Assembly: GCA_910576815.1 (NCBI GenBank)
Contig: CAJTKA010000049.1
Location: 2,597 to 23,341, forward strand
Reading direction: 5' to 3'
Length of the DNA stretch: 20,745 nucleotides
DNA from: an uncultured Lachnospiraceae bacterium
GTDB lineage: Bacteria > Bacillota > Clostridia > Lachnospirales > Lachnospiraceae
Made by a program: the position numbers and the translations under genes. The notes beneath the pieces were generated by a model, which was not told the origin of the DNA, did no database searches, and saw only the letters and a list, made by a program, of their open reading frames with translations. Positions 13,092 through 20,745 of this stretch are shown here, in pieces. Numbering within the stretch: position 1 is the stretch's first letter; each line of letters begins with the position of its first letter.

Positions 13092-16000
13092 ATGGCAACG
13101 ATTCCAAGTACAGATATTAAGTTAAACCTGACCCTAAATACAAACGGTTCGATTACGGCAAACTGGATTATCCTTCCGGGGACCGTAAAACAGAAAGTAT
13201 ACGTTTCGCAGGTGGGTAAAGGTCATGCTGTTGAAAGAAATGATGACTGGAGTGGTAATTCCTATACGACCAAACCCAATCTGGCGGCAAATGCACAGTA
13301 TGATGTATTGGTGACGCTGATTGGAGAACATGTAAGTGTTGGCAGTGGCTCGAAAAGGATATTGATTCCTTATGATTTTTATGACAATCAGCCGATTGAT
13401 GTGCCGCAGAATATAAAGATCACGCCGGCGCCAACGCAGATCACAGTCAGCTTCAGTGCTGTAGCACGGGCAAGAAGCTATGATATTTTGTTTGACAATA
13501 AAGTTTACAATGTGACTACGACTTCCAAGACGTTTACGGGACTTTCACCTAAGACCAGCCATACGATCGCCGTGAGGGCAAGAGGCGCTAAGCTGACAAG
13601 TGCGTACAGTGCGACGCAGACGGTCAGGACGCTGCCTGTCAGTCCCGCAGTCCCGCTGGGGGTCCAAAAGACGGCTACGGAGACATCGGCAACGCTTAAG
13701 TGGAATGCGGTGAGCGGCGCAGTAAGCTATGATGTGCTGTTTGACGGACGGATCTATACTACGACTACGAACAGCAAGACAATTACGGGACTGACTGCGG
13801 GGAGGAGTTATTCTTTTCAGGTGCGGGCTAAAAATGCCGATCTGGCGGGGGAATACAGCAGTCAGATGACAGTAGCCACGCCGCCAAAGCCGCCCACGTC
13901 CGTAACGGCAACCAGCACGGCGGATTCCGTGACCATAAGTTGGAACAAAGTGGCGGGAGCATCAGGGTACCAGATCAAATGTAATAATGACGAGACGCAT
14001 GGTCTTGAATTCACTACTTCCATTGAGTATGGCGGCTTAAAGCCGAAAACATCCTATACCTATCAGGTGGCTTGCAGGACACTGGATGGTATCGGCAGTT
14101 ACAGTGCGGCGAAATCAATCATGACGCTTGCAAAAATGCCTGATATTCCGCTCGGCATTATCGGTGAGACGACAGATACTTCCGTGACCGTAAAATGGGA
14201 TCCCGTAAGCGACGCGACCGGCTATGATATTCAGTTTAACGGAAGCACCTACAGTACTACGACACCTTCCAGAACATTTACGGGTTTGAGGGAGGATACG
14301 GAATATGCCTATAAGGTGCGCTCTAAAAATGCAGATGGCGTCAGTGATTACGGCGAGGAGAAGAAGGTAAGGACAACACCGAAGGCTCCTGCGGGCGCAA
14401 CGGTATCTTCGGATGAAAACTCGGTCACGGTCAGCTGGGCTCCCGTAAAAGGAGCGACCAGTTATGATCTGATGCTTGACGATAAAGTCTATCGCACGAC
14501 GGGAACATCTCATAAAGTGACAGGACTTAAGCCCAATACCAGTCACAGTTATCGGATCAGAGTCAATAATGCGCACGGTTCCAGCGCCTACAGCAGTGCG
14601 AAAACACTGCAAACGACGCCGAATCCTCCTGAAACAGTCAGGGAGACAGCGTCACAAACAAATATTACGCTGCGCTGGGATTCCGTAAGCGGGGCTACAA
14701 GTTATGATGTGCTCTTTCATGGAAATACCTATCGGGTAACGGGTACGAGTAAGACGATCAGCGGTCTGACGGCAAATACATCTTATAACTATCAGGTCCG
14801 CAGTAATAATGCCAACGGCTCGAGTTCCTACAGTCAGGCAAAAACAATCAAAACATTACCTTATGCGCCAAGCACCTATCCGACGGTCAAAGCGACGGCT
14901 TCCACAGATTCTGTTACCTTGACATGGAATGCAGTGACAGGAGCGACCGATTATGAGTTGTACTTTAACGGTAAAACCACAACGGTACAGGGAACTTCCT
15001 ATAAGGCAACGGGTCTTTCGGATGACACCAGCTACAGTTACAGGATCCGTTCCCACAATGAAGGCGGTTATAGCGGATATTCTTCGTATATGACGGTGAG
15101 AACCGCGTTAAAAGCGCCGGGCGTGCCGACAGGCTTAAGAGCGACGTCAGGTTCTGACTATGTTTCCGTAAGCTGGAATTCTGTGTCAAAAGCACAAAGC
15201 TATGATCTCTATTTTAACGGTGTGATCTATAATACGACATCGACCTATCGCACGATCACGGGATTGCGGCCGGAAACCACATATCAGTGTCAGGTCAGAG
15301 CTAAAAACGCTGCCGGTTCCAGTCCGTATTCTGCAGCATGTTCGGTAAGGACCCAGGTCGCACCACCCGGGACACCGGCTAATGTCCGCGCGGAAGCCGG
15401 TACGGATTCGGTTACAGTCTCATGGGGCAGTGTAAGCGGCGCTACGGGATATAAGCTTCTTTTCAATGGGGCGCTTTATATTGTGACAGGCAATTCCAAG
15501 ACCATTTCAGGATTGAAGCCCGGTACGGAGTATGTCTATTCTGTTTGCGCGAGCAATGCCGGCGGAAACAGCGCCTTTTCGGCAGAGCAGACGGTGAAAA
15601 CGATTGCGGTAGGACCGGCAGTTCCTTCCGATGTCACTGCGAGAGCGGAGCATAACAGAGTCATGGTAAGCTTTTCTCCCGTGGAGAATGCTTCGGACTA
15701 TGATATCACATTTGACGGCAAGTCTGTTCATGTGGACGGGACAGTCGATGCGGCATCGGGAAAGATTCATAAAACCTTTTCCGGTCTTCAGCCGAACACG
15801 GAGCATACATACTGCGCAAGAGCAAATAATGCCGATGGATCCAGTCAGTTCAGTCCGCTGCAAACTGTCAGAATTGCGGTCAATAAGCAGAATGGACGGC
15901 CTGAGCGTTTGCCTGATAGAACGTATACAGACGGGAAACCGTCCTATACGGGAAATGATCCCATCAATGTGCTGTCAGGCGCTTTTCTGTGGGATTATAC

Positions 16001-19000
16001 CTGCCTGGAAGATTACGGAAAAGATCGGCTGAACTTTACGCTTCTGTACGATTCTGACAGACCGGCATTCGGAAGAGCCATCGGTGAAAAGTGGTCTTAT
16101 CAGTTGTATTATCTGTTGTGCATGGATGAGGAGTATGCGTATTTCTGTACGCCTTACGGGGCAGTTATTCCCTTTAGCAGGGCGGCGGACAATACCTTTG
16201 ACCCTGTCGAAGGCACAGGCGCAGCCTATACAATGGAGCTGGGAGCTGATGGGTCCTATGCGGTGACGGCAGCGGATGGAACGGAGTATGTGTTTGACAG
16301 CAGCCTCGTGCTCAACAGAATCGTGGAGAACGGACTGGTTAAGTATCGATTTGAAAAAGATCAGGCAGGAAATATCACGCGTATTATGGGGCGCCATGGC
16401 AGCAGTCTGACATTTACCTATGCGGGGCAGTATCTGACGAGTGTAAAGGATGCGGCGGATCATTCCATATCATTGTCTTATGAGTCTCGTCACCTCTCGG
16501 CAGTTACCAATCAGGCGGGCAGACCGATATCGTTCACCTATGATGATAATGACGGACTGCTGACGATCGCGGACCTGGCCGGACAGATTTATCTGGAGAA
16601 TACCTACGATGTGTTTGGCAGAGTAACGGGACAGAATGTGGCAGGCCGTGGAGAAAGCAGCGTCGTCTATGACGAGGCAAGCAGAAAAACTGTCTTTACG
16701 GACGAACTCGGAAACACCACAACCTATCAGTACGATGAGAACGGAAACGTTACGGATGTGGAGCTGGCGGAGAGCGGCATACACAACAGTTATAATGAGA
16801 ACGGTATGCTGGTTGAGCAGACTGACGCACTCGGGAACAGTACGAAGATGACCTACGATGTGCAGGGACGGATGAACGGCGTCACCTATCCGGATGGCAC
16901 GCAGGAACAGGTCTATTACAATGACAACAATATGCCTGTCAGGATCGTGAACCGGGATGGAACGGAAAGCAAGTTCGGCTACGATGAAAAGAATAACCTG
17001 ATCAGCGTGGAGGATGAGCGCGGAAACAGCGGGACATACGGTTATGATGAGAATGATAACCTGACTTCATGGACAGATAAGGAGGGGAACGAATGGCATT
17101 ATCTCTATGATGAGGCGGGGTATTTAAGACAGGCGGAGGATCCGGAGGGCAACATTTATCAGTATGTCCATGATGCCGCAGGCAGACTGATTTCTTACAC
17201 GTCTCCGGAGGGAAGAAACGTAACCTATAGTTATAACATGCTGGGAGAACTGTATAAGATCAAGGATGCTGACGGAGAAGTGCTGTTTGGGCATGACGTT
17301 CACGGTAACTGCACCGAGATCACAGACAGGCGCGGTCATAAGCAGACCCTGGAGTATAACGGGATGGGGCAGCTCTCGTCTGCTACGGATTTCCTGGGGA
17401 ATAAATATCTGTTTACTTATGATGCAGGCGGCAGACTGGTTAAAGAGAAAGATCCTTTGGGTGCGGAGACAAACTATACTTATGACGCCAGAGGAAATTT
17501 GACTGCCCATGCAGACAAAAACGGTAACGTGACAGCGTATGCGTTTGACGCGGCAAACAGACTGACGCAGATCACTGACGCTGCGGGCGGCATTTTACGG
17601 TATGCTTATGACGCGATGGGACGCATTGGCAAGGTCACAGATCCACTGGAGCGTCAGACGACGTATCTTTATGATGCAATGGGACGCCTGCTATGTGAGA
17701 CGGATGCGCTGGGGCATAGCGTGAGCTACACCTATGATCAGGCAGGAAATCTCCTTACCAGAACGGATGAGGACGGCAATGAGACGACCTATACCTATGA
17801 TGGGGAAAACAGACTGCTCACGGAGACGACGGCAGCCGGAACGACCGGTTATACCTACGATAAGCTGGGAAGGGTGACAGAGGTAACGTTACCCGATGAG
17901 ACAAAGGAAAAGGCGGTTTATGACGCGGACGGCAATCCGCTTGAGATTTCTGATCCGGAAGAGAATAAGACGGCTTATGTTTATGACGATGCCGGGCATC
18001 TGACGGAGATGATTTCTCCCGACGGCAGTAAAACGACTTATCAGTATGATAAGAACGGCAATTGCAAAAAGGTCACGGATGCAGAGGGCAACAGCCGCAG
18101 TTATGTGTTTGATGCAAATAACAGGATCACGGCGGTGACAGACGCGTTAGGAAAGACGACTGCCTGCGAATATGATGAGGCGGGGCGGCTTATCGCAGTG
18201 ACGGATGCCGGAGGAGGAAGGAGTGTTCTGGCTTATGATGCAGGCGGCAATCTAATCAGTGAGACCGATCCTCTGGGAGGTATCAAAGCATACACCTATG
18301 ACAGCATGAACCGTGTAATCAAAATCGTGGATGAAGAAGGTCATGTGAGAAGCTGCACCTATGATGCAGCGGGCAATATGTCGTCCTTTACCGATGCAAA
18401 CGATAACAGCTTCCATTACGATTATGACGCGCTGAACCGTTTGATTCGTGTGACAGACGAAAACAACGGCACTGTGACAATGGAATACACAAACACAGGA
18501 AAAGTTGCAAAGATAACGGATCAGGAAGGCGCGGTGACAACCTATCAGTATGACGGTTTGGGGCGTCTTTTAAAGATGACGGATGCCTCGGACCACAGCC
18601 TCGCATTTACCTATGACAGCATGGGAAGGGTGCTGACACAGACAGATGCCTGCGGCAGCGTGACCGCATATACCTACTCGCCTGCGGGCAATCTGATCAG
18701 TACCAAGGATCCGGAGGGCAATGTCACCTCCTATACTTACAACGGCGAAGGACAGATCACGAAAGTGATTGATGCGCTGGGGAACGCGACGACCTATACC
18801 CGCGATGCGCTGGGGCAGGTAACGGAGATCACGGATCCGGCAGGAGAGAAACGGACTTTTACCTATACGGCAAACGGGCAGATTAAGACCGTGACGGATG
18901 CCTGCGGCAATGTAACGACATATACTTACGATGCCTGCGGCAATCTGATCAAAATCAAGGATCCGCTGGAACAGATTACAACGTTTACTTACGATGCCAT

Positions 19001-20745
19001 GAATCACTGCATCAGAGAATGCATATCGGAGGCGGGACAGACGACTTGTGAGACCATCTATCAGTACGATAAGAGAGGCTGCATGATTCGGCAGATCAAT
19101 CCCGTGGAGGAAGAGAGGAGCTATACCTACGACGGCAACGGGAACCTTACGGGAATCACGGATGAAGAAGGCAATGTGACCACGGTGACATATGATCTCA
19201 ACAATCTGCCCGCAAAGATGTGTTACAGTGACGGCAGGGAAGCAGCATTCCGTTATAACAAACGCGGCGAACTGGTGGAAATGACGGACTGGAACGGCAC
19301 GATGAGCGTGGAGAGGGATGTGCTGGGCAGAGTGACCGGCGTGACAGACCACGACGGGCATGTGACAGGATATTCCTATGATCCCGCAGGAAACAAAACT
19401 GCGATTCGCTATCCGGACGAAAGTGTGGTAAACTATACGTATGACGGCAGCCACCGACTGACCGGGGTAACAGACGCGGAGGGACGGGGCACACAGTACA
19501 GCTATGATGCAGTGGGGAATCTCCTCTCCATGGTACAGCCGGGCGGCGAAGCCTCCTATACATACAACGCAGTCGGGTTACCGGTCACGGCAGGATATCA
19601 GACAGATGACGGCGGCGCTAAGAACTGGAGCCTTACGTACGATGCCATGGGCCGCATCACCGGACTGAACAGACGGGGGCGGGAGACGGAACCTGCGGAA
19701 AACAGCAGCTATGCCTACGATGCTTTGGGACGCCTGCTCTCCTATACGGAGGGAGCCGTTCAGGAAGCCTACAGCTATGATATGCGTGGGAACCGTACCA
19801 AATGCAGCGTCAGTGGCACAGACAGCGCCACCTGTCTCTATGACGCCATGAACAGGCTGACCAAAAGGGTGCAGGACGGGACAGTCTACGGCTATACCTA
19901 CGACAAAAGGGGGAATCTGACAGAAGAAAGACAGGACGGCAGCCTGATCCGCCAGTATGTATATGACACGGCCAACCGTATGGTGACGGGTAAGGATCTT
20001 CTGAGCGGAGCGCAGACGGATTATACCTACAATGCCCTGAACATGCGGATCGCGAACACGCTGACCCTTCCGGGGACGGAAGCGCCGCAGATCAGGACGA
20101 CAGCCTATGTGCCTGACTTTTTAAGCGGCACGGATAATGACCTGATGGCATACCACAGCGGAGGAGCCGTCACAAAGACCGTATACGGCAGGACATACGA
20201 ACGCCTGGGCAGTATCACCGCAGCAGGGCAGAAGTATGAGATGCCCGATCTCTGGGGAAGTCCCATATATACGGCTGATGCGCAGGGCAATGCCGAATGG
20301 CGTGCCGGGCATGACATCTGGGGCAGACCGTCCGCGGCGGAGACTGACGCAGACATACGCTTTACCAACTACCTTTATGATTCAGTGATCGGGAAATACT
20401 TCGCACAGGCGAGATTCTACGACAGCGGACAGGGCAGGATGCTCTCACCCGACCCCATAAAGAGAAGGATCAATCCTTACCCGTACTGTGACAACGATCC
20501 AGTCAATTACAACGATCCGACGGGAGAAATACCGAGCATCCTCTTGGGAGCAAGCCTCGGAGGAATGATCGGCGGCGCATCGGGCTTTATCGGGAGTGCG
20601 GCATCCCAGCTTGCGGGCGGCGAAAAGATCAACTGGAGAAAGGCGGCAGGAGCGGCAGCCAACGGTGCGGTGGTAGGAGCGGCAAAAGGAGCGCTGATAG
20701 GAAGCGGAGCGGGGATACCGCTTGCCTTTGCCACGGACTTTGCGG
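13092..20745 (+). CDS. Giant FN3-Rhs/YD-repeat polymorphic toxin-type protein (3' end beyond the window)
   Basis: An open frame of at least 2551 codons with no stop before the edge; I checked the frame at several points and saw no shift. Order: a short degenerate FN3-like N-terminus (1-99); ten FN3 domains (100-930); a DUF6531-like Rhs entry domain starting near Asp956 (NDPINVLSGAFLWDY); YD repeats of the G-N-x-T-x-Y-x-YD-x-x-G-R-L type (about 1100-2426); an Rhs core end (YLYDSVIGKYFAQARFYD near 2427, LSPDPI, NDPTG ending at 2478); then the first 73 residues of the tail. There is no signal peptide, anchor or LPXTG in view. Rhs shells of this kind enclose a C-terminal toxin, which here is not visible. 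AAAAGGAG at 13076-13083 is 8 bases before the ATG. Confidence 0.93.
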   Translation, partial: MATIPSTDIKLNLTLNTNGSITANWIILPGTVKQKVYVSQVGKGHAVERNDDWSGNSYTTKPNLAANAQYDVLVTLIGEHVSVGSGSKRILIPYDFYDNQPIDVPQNIKITPAPTQITVSFSAVARARSYDILFDNKVYNVTTTSKTFTGLSPKTSHTIAVRARGAKLTSAYSATQTVRTLPVSPAVPLGVQKTATETSATLKWNAVSGAVSYDVLFDGRIYTTTTNSKTITGLTAGRSYSFQVRAKNADLAGEYSSQMTVATPPKPPTSVTATSTADSVTISWNKVAGASGYQIKCNNDETHGLEFTTSIEYGGLKPKTSYTYQVACRTLDGIGSYSAAKSIMTLAKMPDIPLGIIGETTDTSVTVKWDPVSDATGYDIQFNGSTYSTTTPSRTFTGLREDTEYAYKVRSKNADGVSDYGEEKKVRTTPKAPAGATVSSDENSVTVSWAPVKGATSYDLMLDDKVYRTTGTSHKVTGLKPNTSHSYRIRVNNAHGSSAYSSAKTLQTTPNPPETVRETASQTNITLRWDSVSGATSYDVLFHGNTYRVTGTSKTISGLTANTSYNYQVRSNNANGSSSYSQAKTIKTLPYAPSTYPTVKATASTDSVTLTWNAVTGATDYELYFNGKTTTVQGTSYKATGLSDDTSYSYRIRSHNEGGYSGYSSYMTVRTALKAPGVPTGLRATSGSDYVSVSWNSVSKAQSYDLYFNGVIYNTTSTYRTITGLRPETTYQCQVRAKNAAGSSPYSAACSVRTQVAPPGTPANVRAEAGTDSVTVSWGSVSGATGYKLLFNGALYIVTGNSKTISGLKPGTEYVYSVCASNAGGNSAFSAEQTVKTIAVGPAVPSDVTARAEHNRVMVSFSPVENASDYDITFDGKSVHVDGTVDAASGKIHKTFSGLQPNTEHTYCARANNADGSSQFSPLQTVRIAVNKQNGRPERLPDRTYTDGKPSYTGNDPINVLSGAFLWDYTCLEDYGKDRLNFTLLYDSDRPAFGRAIGEKWSYQLYYLLCMDEEYAYFCTPYGAVIPFSRAADNTFDPVEGTGAAYTMELGADGSYAVTAADGTEYVFDSSLVLNRIVENGLVKYRFEKDQAGNITRIMGRHGSSLTFTYAGQYLTSVKDAADHSISLSYESRHLSAVTNQAGRPISFTYDDNDGLLTIADLAGQIYLENTYDVFGRVTGQNVAGRGESSVVYDEASRKTVFTDELGNTTTYQYDENGNVTDVELAESGIHNSYNENGMLVEQTDALGNSTKMTYDVQGRMNGVTYPDGTQEQVYYNDNNMPVRIVNRDGTESKFGYDEKNNLISVEDERGNSGTYGYDENDNLTSWTDKEGNEWHYLYDEAGYLRQAEDPEGNIYQYVHDAAGRLISYTSPEGRNVTYSYNMLGELYKIKDADGEVLFGHDVHGNCTEITDRRGHKQTLEYNGMGQLSSATDFLGNKYLFTYDAGGRLVKEKDPLGAETNYTYDARGNLTAHADKNGNVTAYAFDAANRLTQITDAAGGILRYAYDAMGRIGKVTDPLERQTTYLYDAMGRLLCETDALGHSVSYTYDQAGNLLTRTDEDGNETTYTYDGENRLLTETTAAGTTGYTYDKLGRVTEVTLPDETKEKAVYDADGNPLEISDPEENKTAYVYDDAGHLTEMISPDGSKTTYQYDKNGNCKKVTDAEGNSRSYVFDANNRITAVTDALGKTTACEYDEAGRLIAVTDAGGGRSVLAYDAGGNLISETDPLGGIKAYTYDSMNRVIKIVDEEGHVRSCTYDAAGNMSSFTDANDNSFHYDYDALNRLIRVTDENNGTVTMEYTNTGKVAKITDQEGAVTTYQYDGLGRLLKMTDASDHSLAFTYDSMGRVLTQTDACGSVTAYTYSPAGNLISTKDPEGNVTSYTYNGEGQITKVIDALGNATTYTRDALGQVTEITDPAGEKRTFTYTANGQIKTVTDACGNVTTYTYDACGNLIKIKDPLEQITTFTYDAMNHCIRECISEAGQTTCETIYQYDKRGCMIRQINPVEEERSYTYDGNGNLTGITDEEGNVTTVTYDLNNLPAKMCYSDGREAAFRYNKRGELVEMTDWNGTMSVERDVLGRVTGVTDHDGHVTGYSYDPAGNKTAIRYPDESVVNYTYDGSHRLTGVTDAEGRGTQYSYDAVGNLLSMVQPGGEASYTYNAVGLPVTAGYQTDDGGAKNWSLTYDAMGRITGLNRRGRETEPAENSSYAYDALGRLLSYTEGAVQEAYSYDMRGNRTKCSVSGTDSATCLYDAMNRLTKRVQDGTVYGYTYDKRGNLTEERQDGSLIRQYVYDTANRMVTGKDLLSGAQTDYTYNALNMRIANTLTLPGTEAPQIRTTAYVPDFLSGTDNDLMAYHSGGAVTKTVYGRTYERLGSITAAGQKYEMPDLWGSPIYTADAQGNAEWRAGHDIWGRPSAAETDADIRFTNYLYDSVIGKYFAQARFYDSGQGRMLSPDPIKRRINPYPYCDNDPVNYNDPTGEIPSILLGASLGGMIGGASGFIGSAASQLAGGEKINWRKAAGAAANGAVVGAAKGALIGSGAGIPLAFATDFA
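13389..15881 (+). repeat. Array of ten fibronectin type III domains inside the Rhs gene
   Basis: Units of about 83 residues recur, each with a TVSWxxVxGAxSYD-like strand, an FNG/FDG turn, TGL-x-PxTxYxYxVR and YSxAxTVxT. They are similar but diverged at base level. FN3 arrays often serve as spacers or as adhesion and glycan-binding modules. The tenth has an insertion after its FDGK turn. Confidence 0.85.
16401..20369 (+). repeat. YD (Rhs) repeat region
   Basis: Several dozen degenerate repeats of about 20-21 residues around Y-x-YD-x-x-G-x-L/I-x-x-x-TD. In characterised Rhs and Tc toxins these wind into a hollow beta-shell that holds the toxic C-terminus. Codon choice varies between units, so this is an old expansion rather than a recent duplication. 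Confidence 0.9.

Noticed and set aside
18570..19563. Minus-strand frames of up to 294 codons within the Rhs region
   Set aside because: These arise from antisense reading of regular YD-repeat codons. The plus-strand frame is continuous and has a clear domain order.

Overview
The window looks like chromosomal DNA of a low-to-mid GC Gram-positive anaerobe, most likely a Lachnospiraceae or related Clostridia. Supporting signs are AGGAGG-type ribosome sites before nearly every gene, clostridial-type housekeeping genes, an r1t-type holin and a sigma factor that resembles the clostridial TcdR/BotR/UviA group. No species can be named from the sequence alone.

Layout. (a) 1-5610 is housekeeping: the 3' end of a large repeat-rich acidic/basic membrane protein, hisH and hisF (imidazole-glycerol-phosphate synthase), a hairpin-rich spacer with a terminator, ung and lysA. 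(b) 5611-8930 is an AT-richer stretch of small genes: a probable MazF-like toxin-antitoxin pair, tRNA-Leu(CAA), a DUF6512-like membrane protein, a very short promoter-to-terminator transcription unit, an XRE regulator divergent from a 53-residue protein, and a small membrane protein. (c) 8936-10996 is a cytoplasmic GH67 alpha-glucuronidase with a strong terminator. (d) 11113 to the right edge is the most interesting part: a TcdR-like sigma factor, a holin and a two-domain endolysin in one tight operon, followed by a giant open gene of at least 2551 codons. That gene encodes FN3 repeats, an Rhs/YD-repeat shell and the start of a variable toxin-type tail. It runs off the window.

How region (d) may work. 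The sigma gene and the giant Rhs gene each have an upstream element TTTACT-N16-CT(C/T)TTT, with 12 identical bases beginning at the -35. This is unlike the sigma-A promoters elsewhere in the window and like the elements used by TcdR-type toxin sigma factors. The Rhs protein has no signal peptide, and a holin and a peptidoglycan hydrolase sit directly upstream, with no phage structural genes between the terminator at 10996 and the right edge. By analogy with the C. difficile toxin locus (tcdR, tcdE holin, toxins), I infer a sigma-controlled, holin/endolysin-dependent release system for an Rhs polymorphic toxin. A 12-bp inverted repeat that covers the Rhs ribosome site has its upstream arm overlapping the -10. 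Read-through mRNA from the lysis operon would therefore be translationally masked, while mRNA from the gene's own promoter would not.

Limits. The toxin tail and any immunity gene lie beyond the right edge, and the first gene is cut at the left edge. Family names come from motif recognition, not from a database search.
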